A stretch of 5,759 nucleotides of DNA from positions 2,308-8,066 of the forward strand of contig DIYC01000077.1 of the NCBI GenBank assembly GCA_002428895.1. The letters run 5' to 3'. The notes under the pieces are model-generated. The model saw nothing but the letters and a program-made list of their open reading frames with translations, made no database searches and was not told where the DNA came from. The DNA is from Burkholderiales bacterium UBA6064. GTDB taxonomy: Bacteria; Pseudomonadota; Gammaproteobacteria; Burkholderiales; Burkholderiaceae_B. The stretch's first letter is position 1, and each line of letters opens with the position of its first letter. The translations under genes and the position numbers were made by a program. Below, piece after piece: positions 1-5,214 of the stretch.

Positions 1-366
1 TTAGCCATCACAGTAAATACCTCAGAAGCCGACACTGTACCTAGCTTGATATTTGATGAGGTTGACAGTGGTATTGGTGGTGAAGTAGCCAATACAATTG
101 GCCGATACTTACGCACATTGGCGCAACACAAACAAGTATTTTGCATTACCCATTTGCCGCAAGTTGCCTCCTTTGCGCACAACCATTTCCAAATTAGCAA
201 ACAGATCGACGCAGGAAAAGCAAAAAGCCATATTCAACTACTCAACGAACAAACCCGAGCGCAAGAAATTGCACGCATGCTCGGGGGTAGTAACAGCGAA
301 CTCTCTAAACAAACCGCCATAGAAATGATTACTAGCGCAAATTGCTCCGTCTCACAAAAAGTATGA
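1..366 (+). CDS. recN: DNA repair protein RecN, C-terminal fragment (5' end outside window)
   Basis: This is the last ~121 codons of RecN, open from the first base of the window. RecN is a cytoplasmic SMC-like ATPase that acts at DNA double-strand breaks in the RecA recombination pathway. The fragment holds the ABC-type Walker B and D-loop region (LIFDEVDSGIGG, about nt 46-81), in which DE is the catalytic pair. It is followed by the H-loop segment THLPQVAS (nt 148-171), a combination typical of RecN. The C-terminal end (ARMLGG, then a short tail) is also usual for the family. The signature motif, coiled coil and Walker A lie upstream of the window. An in-frame TTG at nt 46 is not a real start, because homology continues upstream of it. 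The gene converges with fur, 58 bp away, and I see no convincing hairpin terminator between them. Confidence 0.95.
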   Translation, partial: LAITVNTSEADTVPSLIFDEVDSGIGGEVANTIGRYLRTLAQHKQVFCITHLPQVASFAHNHFQISKQIDAGKAKSHIQLLNEQTRAQEIARMLGGSNSELSKQTAIEMITSANCSVSQKV

Positions 367-424
367 CTGGGTACTGTTTGCGCCGCATATAGAATACTGC
401 TGGGTTAAGGTTTAAGCTCAACAT

Positions 425-835
425 TTACTGACAATCTTTACACGTACCATATAAAGACAAATCGTGATCACTTAAAACAAAACCAAATTTTTTTGCTACT
501 TGCTTTTGTCGTTTTTCAATGTCCTCATCAAAAAACTCTTCCACCCGCCCACAATGAACACACACCAAATGGTCATGGTGCTCACCTTGATTCAACTCAA
601 AAACCGCTTTACCCGTTTCAAAATGCTGCCGACGCAACAAACCTGCTTGCTCAAACTGAGTTAAAACACGATACACTGTGGCCAAACCAATATCCAGTTG
701 ATCGTCTAATAAAAGTCGGTACACATCTTCTGCACTTAAATGTTTACGTTTACTGTCTTGAAATAACTCAAGGACTTTCATACGAGGCAATGTCGCCTTT
801 AGACCAATATTTTTAAGATCGCTTGCAGTTGCCAT
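425..835 (-). CDS. fur: Ferric uptake regulator Fur
   Basis: Fur is a cytoplasmic Fe(II)-dependent transcription factor that usually represses iron-uptake genes when iron is plentiful. The 136-residue length is near the family norm. The N-terminal winged helix contains [13 protein letters not shown] (residues 11-23) and the recognition segment [18 protein letters not shown] (49-66). The C-terminal dimerisation and metal domain keeps the expected ligands: H32 and E80, the HHDH cluster at 86-89, the C92/C95 pair, E100, E107, H124 and the second CxxC at C132/C135. The double CxxC and the GLATVYRVL signature favour Fur over Zur or PerR. The ATG at 835 gives the usual Fur N-terminus, although only a weak ribosome binding site precedes it. 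It is divergent from bamE, a conserved arrangement in gammaproteobacteria, and the shared intergenic region may hold an autoregulatory Fur box. Confidence 0.96.
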   Translation of the reverse strand: MATASDLKNIGLKATLPRMKVLELFQDSKRKHLSAEDVYRLLLDDQLDIGLATVYRVLTQFEQAGLLRRQHFETGKAVFELNQGEHHDHLVCVHCGRVEEFFDEDIEKRQKQVAKKFGFVLSDHDLSLYGTCKDCQ

Positions 836-852
836 GTGTGACCATCTACCTA

Positions 853-880
853 TTGAATTCAGTAATAACTGATTTATGAT
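853..880 (+). promoter_or_regulatory. Putative sigma-70 promoter for bamE
   Basis: A -35-like TTGAAT (853-858) and a -10-like TATGAT (875-880) are separated by 16 bp. They lie about 60 bp upstream of the bamE start and point toward it. Each hexamer fits the consensus at most positions. This is by eye only; no transcription start is known. Confidence 0.45.
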
Positions 881-890
881 AACGTTTTAT
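871..890. promoter_or_regulatory. Possible degenerate Fur box in the fur/bamE intergenic region
   Basis: The stretch GATTTATGATAACGTTTTAT contains GATAAC-like hexamers and an imperfect A/T-rich dyad around AACGTT, reminiscent of the repeated GATAAT unit of Fur operators. It overlaps the putative bamE -10 and is placed where it could also control fur. fur is often autoregulated. The match is poor, so this is a weak suggestion. Confidence 0.22.
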
Positions 891-941
891 AAACAAACCA
901 ACACTATCTTCTGGGTTTAAATACCAAAAAAACTAATTCTT

Positions 942-1352
942 ATGGTTCAAATTAAATACAGTGTAATCGTTACAACCCTAGTGATTGGGTTATCCGGGTG
1001 TTCAAGCATTCCATTTTTAAGCAAAAATGAGCAAACTGATACCTCGACACGCAGCCAAAGCGAAGGCAAAGGTTATGTACCCAATTTTATTAAACCTTAC
1101 CGAATCGATATTCAACAGGGTAATTTCATCACTCAAAAAGAAATTTCCAAATTGCAAGTTGGCATGTCTAAAGAGCAAGTTCGGTTCACTTTGGGCACTC
1201 CTTTGCTGCAAAGTGCCTTTCACGAAAATCGCTGGGATTACCCCTATCGGCTGACTCAAGGCAATGGCACTGTCGTTCAAGCCACCTACACCTTATTTTT
1301 TGAAAATGGCATGCTAACCAAACATGGTGGCGACAATCTTCCTCCCGAATAA
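942..1352 (+). CDS. bamE: Outer membrane protein assembly factor BamE (SmpA/OmlA lipoprotein)
   Basis: BamE is a small lipoprotein of the BAM complex, which inserts beta-barrel proteins into the outer membrane. The 136-residue product starts with a lipoprotein signal peptide: positively charged K5, a hydrophobic stretch at 7-17, and the lipobox LSGC with the lipidated cysteine at C20. Serines at +2 and +3 do not signal inner-membrane retention. The mature part has the SmpA/OmlA signature: [15 protein letters not shown] (53-67), [20 protein letters not shown] (70-89) and [11 protein letters not shown] (93-103), then a two-strand C-terminal segment. The ATG at 942 is chosen because it gives a complete signal peptide, though no strong Shine-Dalgarno is visible. 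The gene is divergent from fur and 25 bp upstream of dapB, so probably the first gene of a bamE-dapB-tonB operon. Confidence 0.95.
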   Translation: MVQIKYSVIVTTLVIGLSGCSSIPFLSKNEQTDTSTRSQSEGKGYVPNFIKPYRIDIQQGNFITQKEISKLQVGMSKEQVRFTLGTPLLQSAFHENRWDYPYRLTQGNGTVVQATYTLFFENGMLTKHGGDNLPPE

Positions 1353-1377
1353 TACACTTAATTCAATGGAACAGCAC

Positions 1378-2199
1378 ATGAAATCTCCTCTTAAAATTGC
1401 TATCGCAGGTGCCAGTGGCCGCATGGGCAGAACTCTGATTGAAGCAGTGATTCATCATCCCGAAACGATTCTTGTCGGCGCATTTGATCGCCCAAACTCA
1501 GACCAAATCGGTCGCGATGCGGGTGACTTTATGGGACAAAAAACTGGTGTCTTGATCACCCATTCTGTCGAAAGCGCAATTCAAGAAGCCGATGCGCTCA
1601 TCGACTTTACTCAACCTGAAGCATCGCTCAATCACCTTCAAGTTTGTTGCCAACATCAAGTCAAAGCGATTATTGGAACCACTGGGTTTACACCTGAAGC
1701 ACATGCCCAAATTCATCATTTCAGCCAAACCATCGGTATAGTCTTTGCACCCAATATGGCAGTAGGCGTCAATGCAACGTTTAAACTCCTTGAGGTCGCT
1801 GCCAAAATTTTATCCAGTGGCTACGACATTGAGATCATCGAAGCGCATCACAACAAAAAAGTTGACGCGCCATCGGGCACCGCATTAAAAATGGGTGAAG
1901 TCATTGCAAACCAACTCAATATCAACCTCAACCAACACGCTGTTTTTGCTCGACAAGGCATTACCGGCGCACGTGAGCCCAACAGTATTGGTTTTTCAAC
2001 CATTCGAGGTGGAGACATTGTAGGAGACCACACTGTTTTATTTGCTGGTTTAGGCGAACGCATCGAAATTACCCACAAATCGTCGAGTCGGATGACATAT
2101 GCACAAGGTGCTATTCGAGCTGCGCAGTTTTTAACAAACAAACCTTATGGACTATTTGACATGCAAGACGTTCTTGGGCTAAAACAAGTCACCGTGTAA
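1378..2199 (+). CDS. dapB: 4-hydroxy-tetrahydrodipicolinate reductase DapB
   Basis: DapB reduces 4-hydroxy-tetrahydrodipicolinate with NAD(P)H to tetrahydrodipicolinate, in the cytoplasmic diaminopimelate/lysine pathway that feeds peptidoglycan. From the ATG at 1378 it is 273 residues, the same length as the E. coli enzyme. The N-terminal Rossmann fold shows [11 protein letters not shown] (8-18) for dinucleotide binding. IGTTGF (99-104) and [10 protein letters not shown] (123-132) line the active site. The family signature [15 protein letters not shown] (155-169) carries H157 and K161, equivalent to the catalytic His and Lys of the E. coli enzyme. The end ([11 protein letters not shown]) is also typical. 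In-frame ATGs at 1366 and 1324 exist. The 1324 start would overlap bamE and add residues with no family counterpart, so 1378 is preferred. No strong Shine-Dalgarno decides the start. The gap to the TonB gene is only 22 bp. Confidence 0.96.
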   Translation: MKSPLKIAIAGASGRMGRTLIEAVIHHPETILVGAFDRPNSDQIGRDAGDFMGQKTGVLITHSVESAIQEADALIDFTQPEASLNHLQVCCQHQVKAIIGTTGFTPEAHAQIHHFSQTIGIVFAPNMAVGVNATFKLLEVAAKILSSGYDIEIIEAHHNKKVDAPSGTALKMGEVIANQLNINLNQHAVFARQGITGAREPNSIGFSTIRGGDIVGDHTVLFAGLGERIEITHKSSSRMTYAQGAIRAAQFLTNKPYGLFDMQDVLGLKQVTV

Positions 2200-2221
2200 T
2201 GAACTCAGTAGGGTTAGTACA

Positions 2222-3031
2222 ATGGATGCCAACAGCAAAAAAAAGATTTCTAATTTACTGTTTTCAACCAACTACAACTCAAACTGGCTTGGGGTTGGTT
2301 TGTCCACTTTATTACACACAGTGGTTATTGGTGCTGTTCTGTGGATTGACACGAGCCTCATTCAATCACAGTATTTAAGGCCTCATCTTCAGACCAAAGT
2401 TTCAACAGCGCATCAGATTGATTTATACACCGAACGCAATCAGTTTGAACCCAATCAGACTCAAAATGATGGCTATGTTGCTTTAGCGAATCACTACAGT
2501 GAACAAACCACCGCAGCTTCAAAACCCAATCATTCAAAAGATTTGATTATTAACACGCATGAAACCGTTCCAACCAATTCCCCACTTAACTCAAGTCATC
2601 CACATGCGGATCAATCACTTCAAACCATTCAAAAAGAATGGGTTAAGCCACAACTTGAAGGGGACACCACTGAAAAAACCCCAATTAAAAATGGCCACAC
2701 GTTGGCAGCCCAGAAAAAAGACAACTCTTTCCATTTAATCCACACCACACCCGCGCAAATTGATGCCCAGTTTGCGCAAAACAATCAACCGATTTACCCT
2801 GAACTTGCCAAGCGATTAGGCTTTGAAGGCACAGTGGTGTTACAAGTCACAGTGGCCCCAAGTGGCAAAGCGCAAGCAGTTCACGTTGCACAATCGAGTG
2901 GTTTTGAATTACTTGACCAATCTGCGATCGAAACCCTCTCCAACTGGAAATACCAACCAGCACAAATTGATGGCCAAACAATTACCCAAACTCTGACAAC
3001 CTCCTGGACTTACAAACTCGATAATCAATAA
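2222..3031 (+). CDS. TonB-family energy transducer protein
   Basis: TonB proteins sit in the inner membrane and pass proton-motive energy from ExbB/ExbD to outer-membrane receptors for iron complexes, vitamins or sugars. This 269-residue protein has a short basic cytoplasmic N-terminus, one membrane segment at about residues 22-42 and a long periplasmic linker. Its TonB C-terminal domain covers about 190-267: PIYPELAKRLGFEGTV, then VTVAPSGKAQ, SSGFELLDQSA and NWKYQPA. The YP, GxEGTV, G.. and W.Y.PA positions are family hallmarks. The linker (about 45-185) is rich in Q, N, T, H and S and lacks the long Pro-Glu/Pro-Lys run of classical TonB. No exbB or exbD lies next to it. It follows dapB by 22 bp and precedes a terminator, so it is probably last in the operon. 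Its receptor partner is unknown. Confidence 0.88.
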   Translation: MDANSKKKISNLLFSTNYNSNWLGVGLSTLLHTVVIGAVLWIDTSLIQSQYLRPHLQTKVSTAHQIDLYTERNQFEPNQTQNDGYVALANHYSEQTTAASKPNHSKDLIINTHETVPTNSPLNSSHPHADQSLQTIQKEWVKPQLEGDTTEKTPIKNGHTLAAQKKDNSFHLIHTTPAQIDAQFAQNNQPIYPELAKRLGFEGTVVLQVTVAPSGKAQAVHVAQSSGFELLDQSAIETLSNWKYQPAQIDGQTITQTLTTSWTYKLDNQ

Positions 3032-3048
3032 AAAAACACTGCCTACAG

Positions 3049-3069
3049 AAGCACCCTGCGTGCTTTTTT
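3049..3069 (+). terminator. Rho-independent terminator after the tonB-like gene
   Basis: AAGCAC (3049-3054) pairs perfectly with GTGCTT (3060-3065) around a 5-base loop CCTGC. The stem runs into a T tract ending at 3069. It lies 18 bp after the tonB-like stop codon and separates this operon from the zapA unit. Confidence 0.75.
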
Positions 3070-3124
3070 ATTCGAAAGATTAGATAAAATAAATTGTCCT
3101 AATGAACCAGTTTTGGAACTTCTA

Positions 3125-3367
3125 ATGACTCAATCAATCGTAGGCACCCTAGATCAACTTCAATTTAAAATTGAAAGGCTTGCCAAAGCACTGTCTGACT
3201 CACAAAATCGTGAAAACCGACTCAAACAACAAGTTCAAATGCTTTCAAGTGATAATATCGAACTCAAAGAAAAGGTTGATGCTGCGCATGAACAAGTGAA
3301 TCAAATCCTCAATCAGTGGTTTCCCGAATTAGAAACCAAAGCAGGAGTCAAGTATGGAAACTCTTAA
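3125..3367 (+). CDS. Small coiled-coil protein of the TIGR02449 type (ZapB-like), upstream of zapA
   Basis: From the ATG at 3125 the product has 80 residues and is almost entirely one heptad-patterned, charged helix. Residues 8-62 (from TLDQLQFKIERLAKAL to EQVNQILNQ) form a likely coiled coil. A short tail after WFPELE (65-70) has no predicted structure. There is no signal peptide or membrane segment, so it should be cytoplasmic. Small coiled-coil proteins of this kind (TIGR02449 family) are found directly upstream of zapA in many gammaproteobacteria. They resemble ZapB in build, so a part in Z-ring assembly is a fair inference but not shown. An upstream in-frame TTG at 3113 would add four residues. 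ATG 3125 is preferred because GGAA sits 7 bp before it. The gene overlaps zapA by 14 bp in another frame, suggesting translational coupling. Confidence 0.85.
   Translation: MTQSIVGTLDQLQFKIERLAKALSDSQNRENRLKQQVQMLSSDNIELKEKVDAAHEQVNQILNQWFPELETKAGVKYGNS
3342..3346 (+). promoter_or_regulatory. Ribosome binding site of zapA inside the upstream gene
   Basis: AGGAG sits 7 bases before the zapA ATG at 3354, within the last codons of the overlapping coiled-coil gene. It is one of the clearest Shine-Dalgarno sites among the core genes here and fixes the zapA start. Confidence 0.75.
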
Positions 3368-3683
3368 TGTCACCATTTTAGGCAGAGCCTACAAAATTGC
3401 GTGCAAATCCGATGAAAAACAAGCACTCATGCGTGCTGTCAATGTTGTTGAAATGAAAATGTCCTCGATTCGAGATGTCGGCAAAGTAGTTGGAATCGAC
3501 AAAATTGCTGTTTTAGCCGCCCTTCAAATTGCCCATGAAGCAATTGTGGGTGGCCAAGAAAATACCTCATCTTTGGGATTTGATTTTGAATCATTAGAGC
3601 GTAAAGTAAGACTCATTGATTCAATGGTTGATGAAGCCCTTAAAAAAGGTCATACCACCGAGAATCAAACCGTTTTAATCTAG
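3354..3683 (+). CDS. zapA: Cell division protein ZapA
   Basis: ZapA is a cytoplasmic protein that binds FtsZ and cross-links its filaments to stabilise the Z-ring. The product is 109 residues, the E. coli length. Its globular N-terminal domain begins with the family pattern VTILGRAYKIACKSDEKQAL (6-25), in which ILGR.Y.I.C...E is diagnostic. It continues with AVNVVEMKMSSIRD (28-41). The dimerisation helix IDKIAVLAALQIAHEAI (48-64) follows, then a C-terminal coiled coil (LERKVRLIDSMVDEAL, 80-95). The ATG at 3354 is supported by AGGAG 7 bp upstream. A 6S RNA follows within a few bases of the stop codon, the classic zapA-ssrS arrangement of gammaproteobacteria. Confidence 0.95.
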   Translation: METLNVTILGRAYKIACKSDEKQALMRAVNVVEMKMSSIRDVGKVVGIDKIAVLAALQIAHEAIVGGQENTSSLGFDFESLERKVRLIDSMVDEALKKGHTTENQTVLI

Positions 3684-3685
3684 TT

Positions 3686-3866
3686 AATCTCTGCTGATTA
3701 CTCAAAGGTTCAGTCATCATCTCGTGAACCAATGCTTTTGATCCGGGTAGCGGTTAAATTAAGCCGGTGTGAGTCCCTCTCTGTCAGGGAAACCTAAAGG
3801 CTTAAACACTGTCACCACTTGAACCGATGTGTTCAGGGATCGGACTGAACTTGATCAGCAGAGACC
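3686..3866 (+). ncRNA. ssrS: 6S RNA
   Basis: 6S RNA mimics an open promoter and binds the sigma-70 RNA polymerase holoenzyme, damping transcription in stationary phase. The span is about 180 nt, the usual size. The ends form a perfect 11-bp stem: TCTCTGCTGAT (3688-3698) with ATCAGCAGAGA (3854-3864). Inside it, GGTTCAGTC (from about 3708) can pair with the GACTGAACT region (about 3843-3851). TGATCC can pair with GGATCG before the large internal bubble. The apical part has TTAAGCC (3759-3765) with GGCTTAA (3799-3805), topped by TCCCT/AGGGA (3774-3778 with 3786-3790). Location directly after zapA is the conserved site. The exact 5' and 3' ends are estimated from the closing stem; its promoter would lie within zapA. 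Confidence 0.88.
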
Positions 3867-3909
3867 CCGTTTAAGCCATTCATTATAAAAATTTAAAAAC
3901 TACTCCTAC

Positions 3910-4722
3910 ATGGCCGATCCTATTTATTTTCTTGTCCTTGCCATCGCGGGTATTTTTAGCGGTCTTTTTGCGGGCCTATTGGGTGTTGGCGGGGGCTTCA
4001 TGCTAGTACCCGTACTCGTATTTTTTCTGACGATAACAGGTACACCTGAACTGCATGTTGTCCATGCGTCGATTGGTACATCCATGGGAGTCATTGTACT
4101 CACCAGCCTTTCAAGCGCCCATGCACACCTTAAAACAGATACCGTTCAAAAACACGTGGTTTTCGGCATGGTACCTGGCCTTTTAATTGGCGCATTAATT
4201 GGCTCCAAGCTTGCCCTATTATTACCCACGCGCGAACTAGCATTTGTGTTTAGTTGCTTTGTCTTATTCTCCGCCTATCAAATCGTTTTCAACAAAAAGC
4301 CCAAACCAACCCGCGTATTACCCAATCAAGTGGGTTTGGCAAGCGTTGGCTCTGTGGTCGGAATACTTTCTGCCATTTTAGGCGCTGGTGGCGGTTTTAT
4401 ATCGGTACCTTTTATGATTTGGTGTAATGTGCCCATGCGGCAAGCTGTCTCAACTTCAGCGGTCATGGGGTTTCCAATTGCTGTGTTCTCGTGTGCAGGT
4501 TACGTATTTAACGGCTGGCAACTTCAAGACATGCCCAACGGATTTATTGGTTATGTGTATTGGCCAGCCATTTTGGCGATTGGGTCGATGAGTGTTTTGT
4601 TTGCACCCATCGGTGCAAAGTTAGCCCACACCCTACCCGTTCACAAAGTGAAAACAATCTTTGCCCTACTGTTGGTCGTGATCGCCCTCACCATGATCTA
4701 CAAGGCGTTTTCTGGCTTTTAA
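3910..4722 (+). CDS. TauE/SafE (TSUP, former DUF81) family membrane transporter
   Basis: This is a polytopic inner-membrane protein of 270 residues. Members of the family carry small anions, often sulfur-containing ones (sulfite, sulfoacetate, thiosulfate), or are permeases of unknown substrate; the substrate here cannot be read from the sequence. The family's internal duplication is plain. Each half starts with a membrane segment ending in a glycine-rich motif, GLLGVGGGF (22-30) and GAGGGFISVP (158-167), followed by a long hydrophobic stretch. About eight membrane segments are visible, around residues 3-25, 29-44, 52-72, 83-105, 110-127, 141-170, 178-200 and 211-267 (the last region probably two). 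The repeated motif 'HASIGTSMG' (52-60) with 'VSTSAVMG' (180-187) also fits. No clear Shine-Dalgarno precedes ATG 3910. The stop codon overlaps a strong Shine-Dalgarno-like site and marks the end of the conserved region. Confidence 0.9.
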   Translation: MADPIYFLVLAIAGIFSGLFAGLLGVGGGFMLVPVLVFFLTITGTPELHVVHASIGTSMGVIVLTSLSSAHAHLKTDTVQKHVVFGMVPGLLIGALIGSKLALLLPTRELAFVFSCFVLFSAYQIVFNKKPKPTRVLPNQVGLASVGSVVGILSAILGAGGGFISVPFMIWCNVPMRQAVSTSAVMGFPIAVFSCAGYVFNGWQLQDMPNGFIGYVYWPAILAIGSMSVLFAPIGAKLAHTLPVHKVKTIFALLLVVIALTMIYKAFSGF

Positions 4723-4775
4723 GGAGGTGTCTCAATATGCAAACCAGCTCATCATATGCACCGCTTACAGTGTGA
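4720..4775 (+). other. Strong Shine-Dalgarno-like site followed by a 12-codon ORF (probable truncated-gene start or chance)
   Basis: TAAGGAGGTG (4720-4729) includes the tauE stop codon and is a near-perfect complement of the 16S rRNA 3' end. An ATG follows at 4737, seven bases after it. The reading frame (MQTSSSYAPLTV) stops at 4775. The site is better than almost any other ribosome binding site in the window, yet leads only to a 12-residue peptide. It overlaps the probable mobile-element scrap, so it may be the start of a gene whose body was deleted, or coincidence. Confidence 0.25.
4723..4768 (-). mobile_element. Possible IS66-like element end remnant
   Basis: The homology of higA stops abruptly near 4772. 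Just beyond, on the minus strand, the sequence begins GTAAGCGGTGCATATG (from 4768 downward). GTAAGCG is the kind of terminus described for IS66-family elements. The sequence between it and the tauE stop (46 bp) matches nothing else recognised here. No transposase, second inverted repeat or target duplication is visible. It could equally be unrelated DNA joined by deletion. Confidence 0.25.
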
Positions 4776-4863
4776 ATAGCCAAAGCACGACAACTTATAT
4801 CAAAAGGCTTCATATAACTTTCAGCAATAAACTCACCAGGATGCGGAGGGTTATGCATAGCCA

Positions 4864-5025
4864 TTAGTGATAATCCTTGTAATTAACAATATATGACCCG
4901 CATTAAACTCAAACGTTATTCGCCAATTGCAAACGCAACTTGTTAGCATGTTTTGCTTGTATGCCTTTTTTTAACCCAGATTCAAAGAATTGCTGAAGGC
5001 CTTTATGTTTGAACGACTTTATCAT
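4864..5025 (-). pseudogene. higB: higB toxin (RelE-superfamily mRNA interferase), internally deleted and frameshifted
   Basis: HigB toxins are ribosome-dependent mRNA endonucleases of about 92 residues. The ATG at 5025 opens MIKSFKHKGLQQFFESG and continues to the KHANKLRLQLA segment (residues 25-35), the canonical HigB N-terminus. The frame then stops at TGA 4911-4909, giving 38 residues. The HigB C-terminal end is still present: WRITFEFNAG reads in a different frame from 4925, and YIVNYKDYH-stop reads back in the original frame to 4864. Compared with a 92-residue HigB, about 113 bp are missing between LQLA and WRITF, including most of the catalytic core. About 4 bp more are lost after FNAG. 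The toxin must be inactive. No Shine-Dalgarno precedes the ATG; the promoter is very close. Confidence 0.88.
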
Positions 5026-5031
5026 TGATTG

Positions 5032-5059
5032 ATCGTAACATGTTGCGCAACAAAATCAA
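5032..5059 (-). promoter_or_regulatory. Promoter of the higBA remnant
   Basis: On the minus strand a -35-like TTGATT (5059-5054) and a -10-like TACGAT (5037-5032) are spaced 16 bp apart. They end just 6 bp before the higB ATG. A leaderless or very short-leader transcript is implied. The spacer holds the palindrome listed separately. Confidence 0.5.
5041..5052. promoter_or_regulatory. Perfect 12-bp palindrome, probable HigA operator
   Basis: TGTTGCGCAACA is its own reverse complement. It lies between the -35 and -10 of the higBA promoter, the standard place for antitoxin autorepression. With HigA truncated the site would have no cognate repressor, unless another HigA is encoded elsewhere. Confidence 0.6.
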
Positions 5060-5120
5060 CCAAAAACTCCGAGCCTGCCGTGTTAACCTCATAGTTACCA
5101 GAACGCAATCAAAGCGTGAG

Positions 5121-5133
5121 GCCTGGCACAGGC
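5121..5133. repeat. Short inverted repeat in the higBA cassette leader
   Basis: GCCTG and CAGGC flank a 3-base loop (5121-5125 with 5129-5133). An outer pair, CAAAGC/GCTTTG on the minus strand, can extend it imperfectly. There is no T tract on either side, so it is not a good terminator. It lies between the attC core and the higB promoter (5060-5143), where no gene is seen. Confidence 0.4.
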
Positions 5134-5143
5134 TTTGCTTATA

Positions 5144-5214
5144 GTGTAACGCCAGCCATAACCGGAAACAAAAAGCGGAGCTTTTTGGCGTCCGAGTTTA
5201 TGGCATTGTTATGC
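5144..5214 (-). repeat. attC: Integron attC recombination site
   Basis: Read on the minus strand, this 71-bp site has the attC layout. It begins with R'' GCATAAC (5214-5208), followed by L'' containing GCCATAA. L' TTATGGC pairs perfectly with the seven bases of L''. It ends with R' GTTACAC (5150-5144). Between L'' and L' are CGGA/TCCG and a 7-bp hairpin AAAAAGC/GCTTTTT, as expected for the variable terminal structure of the folded single strand. Integron integrase would cut between G5150 and T5149. The cassette gene's stop codon TAA (5211-5209) lies inside R'', typical for cassettes. Confidence 0.85.

Larger units (their letters stand above)
4688..4864 (-). pseudogene. higA: higA antitoxin, truncated after ~31 codons
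   Basis: HigA antitoxins are XRE-type helix-turn-helix proteins that neutralise HigB and repress their own operon. The ATG at 4864 shares its A with the higB TAA stop (TAATG), the normal higB-higA coupling. The product begins MAMHNPPHPGEFIAESYMKP and continues DISCRALAIH, the unmistakable HigA N-terminus with its NPPHPGEF motif. Homology ends at about residue 31 (nt 4772), within the first helices of the DNA-binding domain. The frame then runs on through unrelated bases and into the antisense of tauE, stopping at 4688. The 58-residue product would lack the recognition helix and the whole C-terminal half of a ~100-residue HigA, so it cannot be a normal antitoxin. The break coincides with the IS66-like end. 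Confidence 0.85.

Noticed and set aside
367..424. Bidirectional terminator between recN and fur
   Set aside because: No hairpin with a T tract on either strand could be found by eye.
1324..1377. Longer dapB start overlapping bamE
   Set aside because: The extra N-terminal residues have no counterpart in DapB. The start at 1378 gives the standard 273-residue protein.
3741..3800. Possible cobalamin-type riboswitch before tauE (GGTGTGAGTCCC string)
   Set aside because: The span is enclosed by the 11-bp closing stem and lies directly after zapA, so 6S RNA explains it better. The B12-box core and a following pseudoknot are missing.
4560..4775. 71-codon plus-strand reading frame across the end of tauE
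   Set aside because: It is mostly a shadow of tauE in another frame. Only its last 12 codons, after the strong Shine-Dalgarno, deserve mention, and that is listed separately.
4851..4857. A GTTATGC/GCATAAC integron core-like string at the start of higA
   Set aside because: It is just the codons for Met-His-Asn of the conserved HigA N-terminus (MAMHNPPHPGEF), with no paired L boxes around it.
5060..5143. Possible second attC just left of the first
   Set aside because: GTTAACAC and short dyads occur, but no paired R and L boxes with attC spacing could be built.
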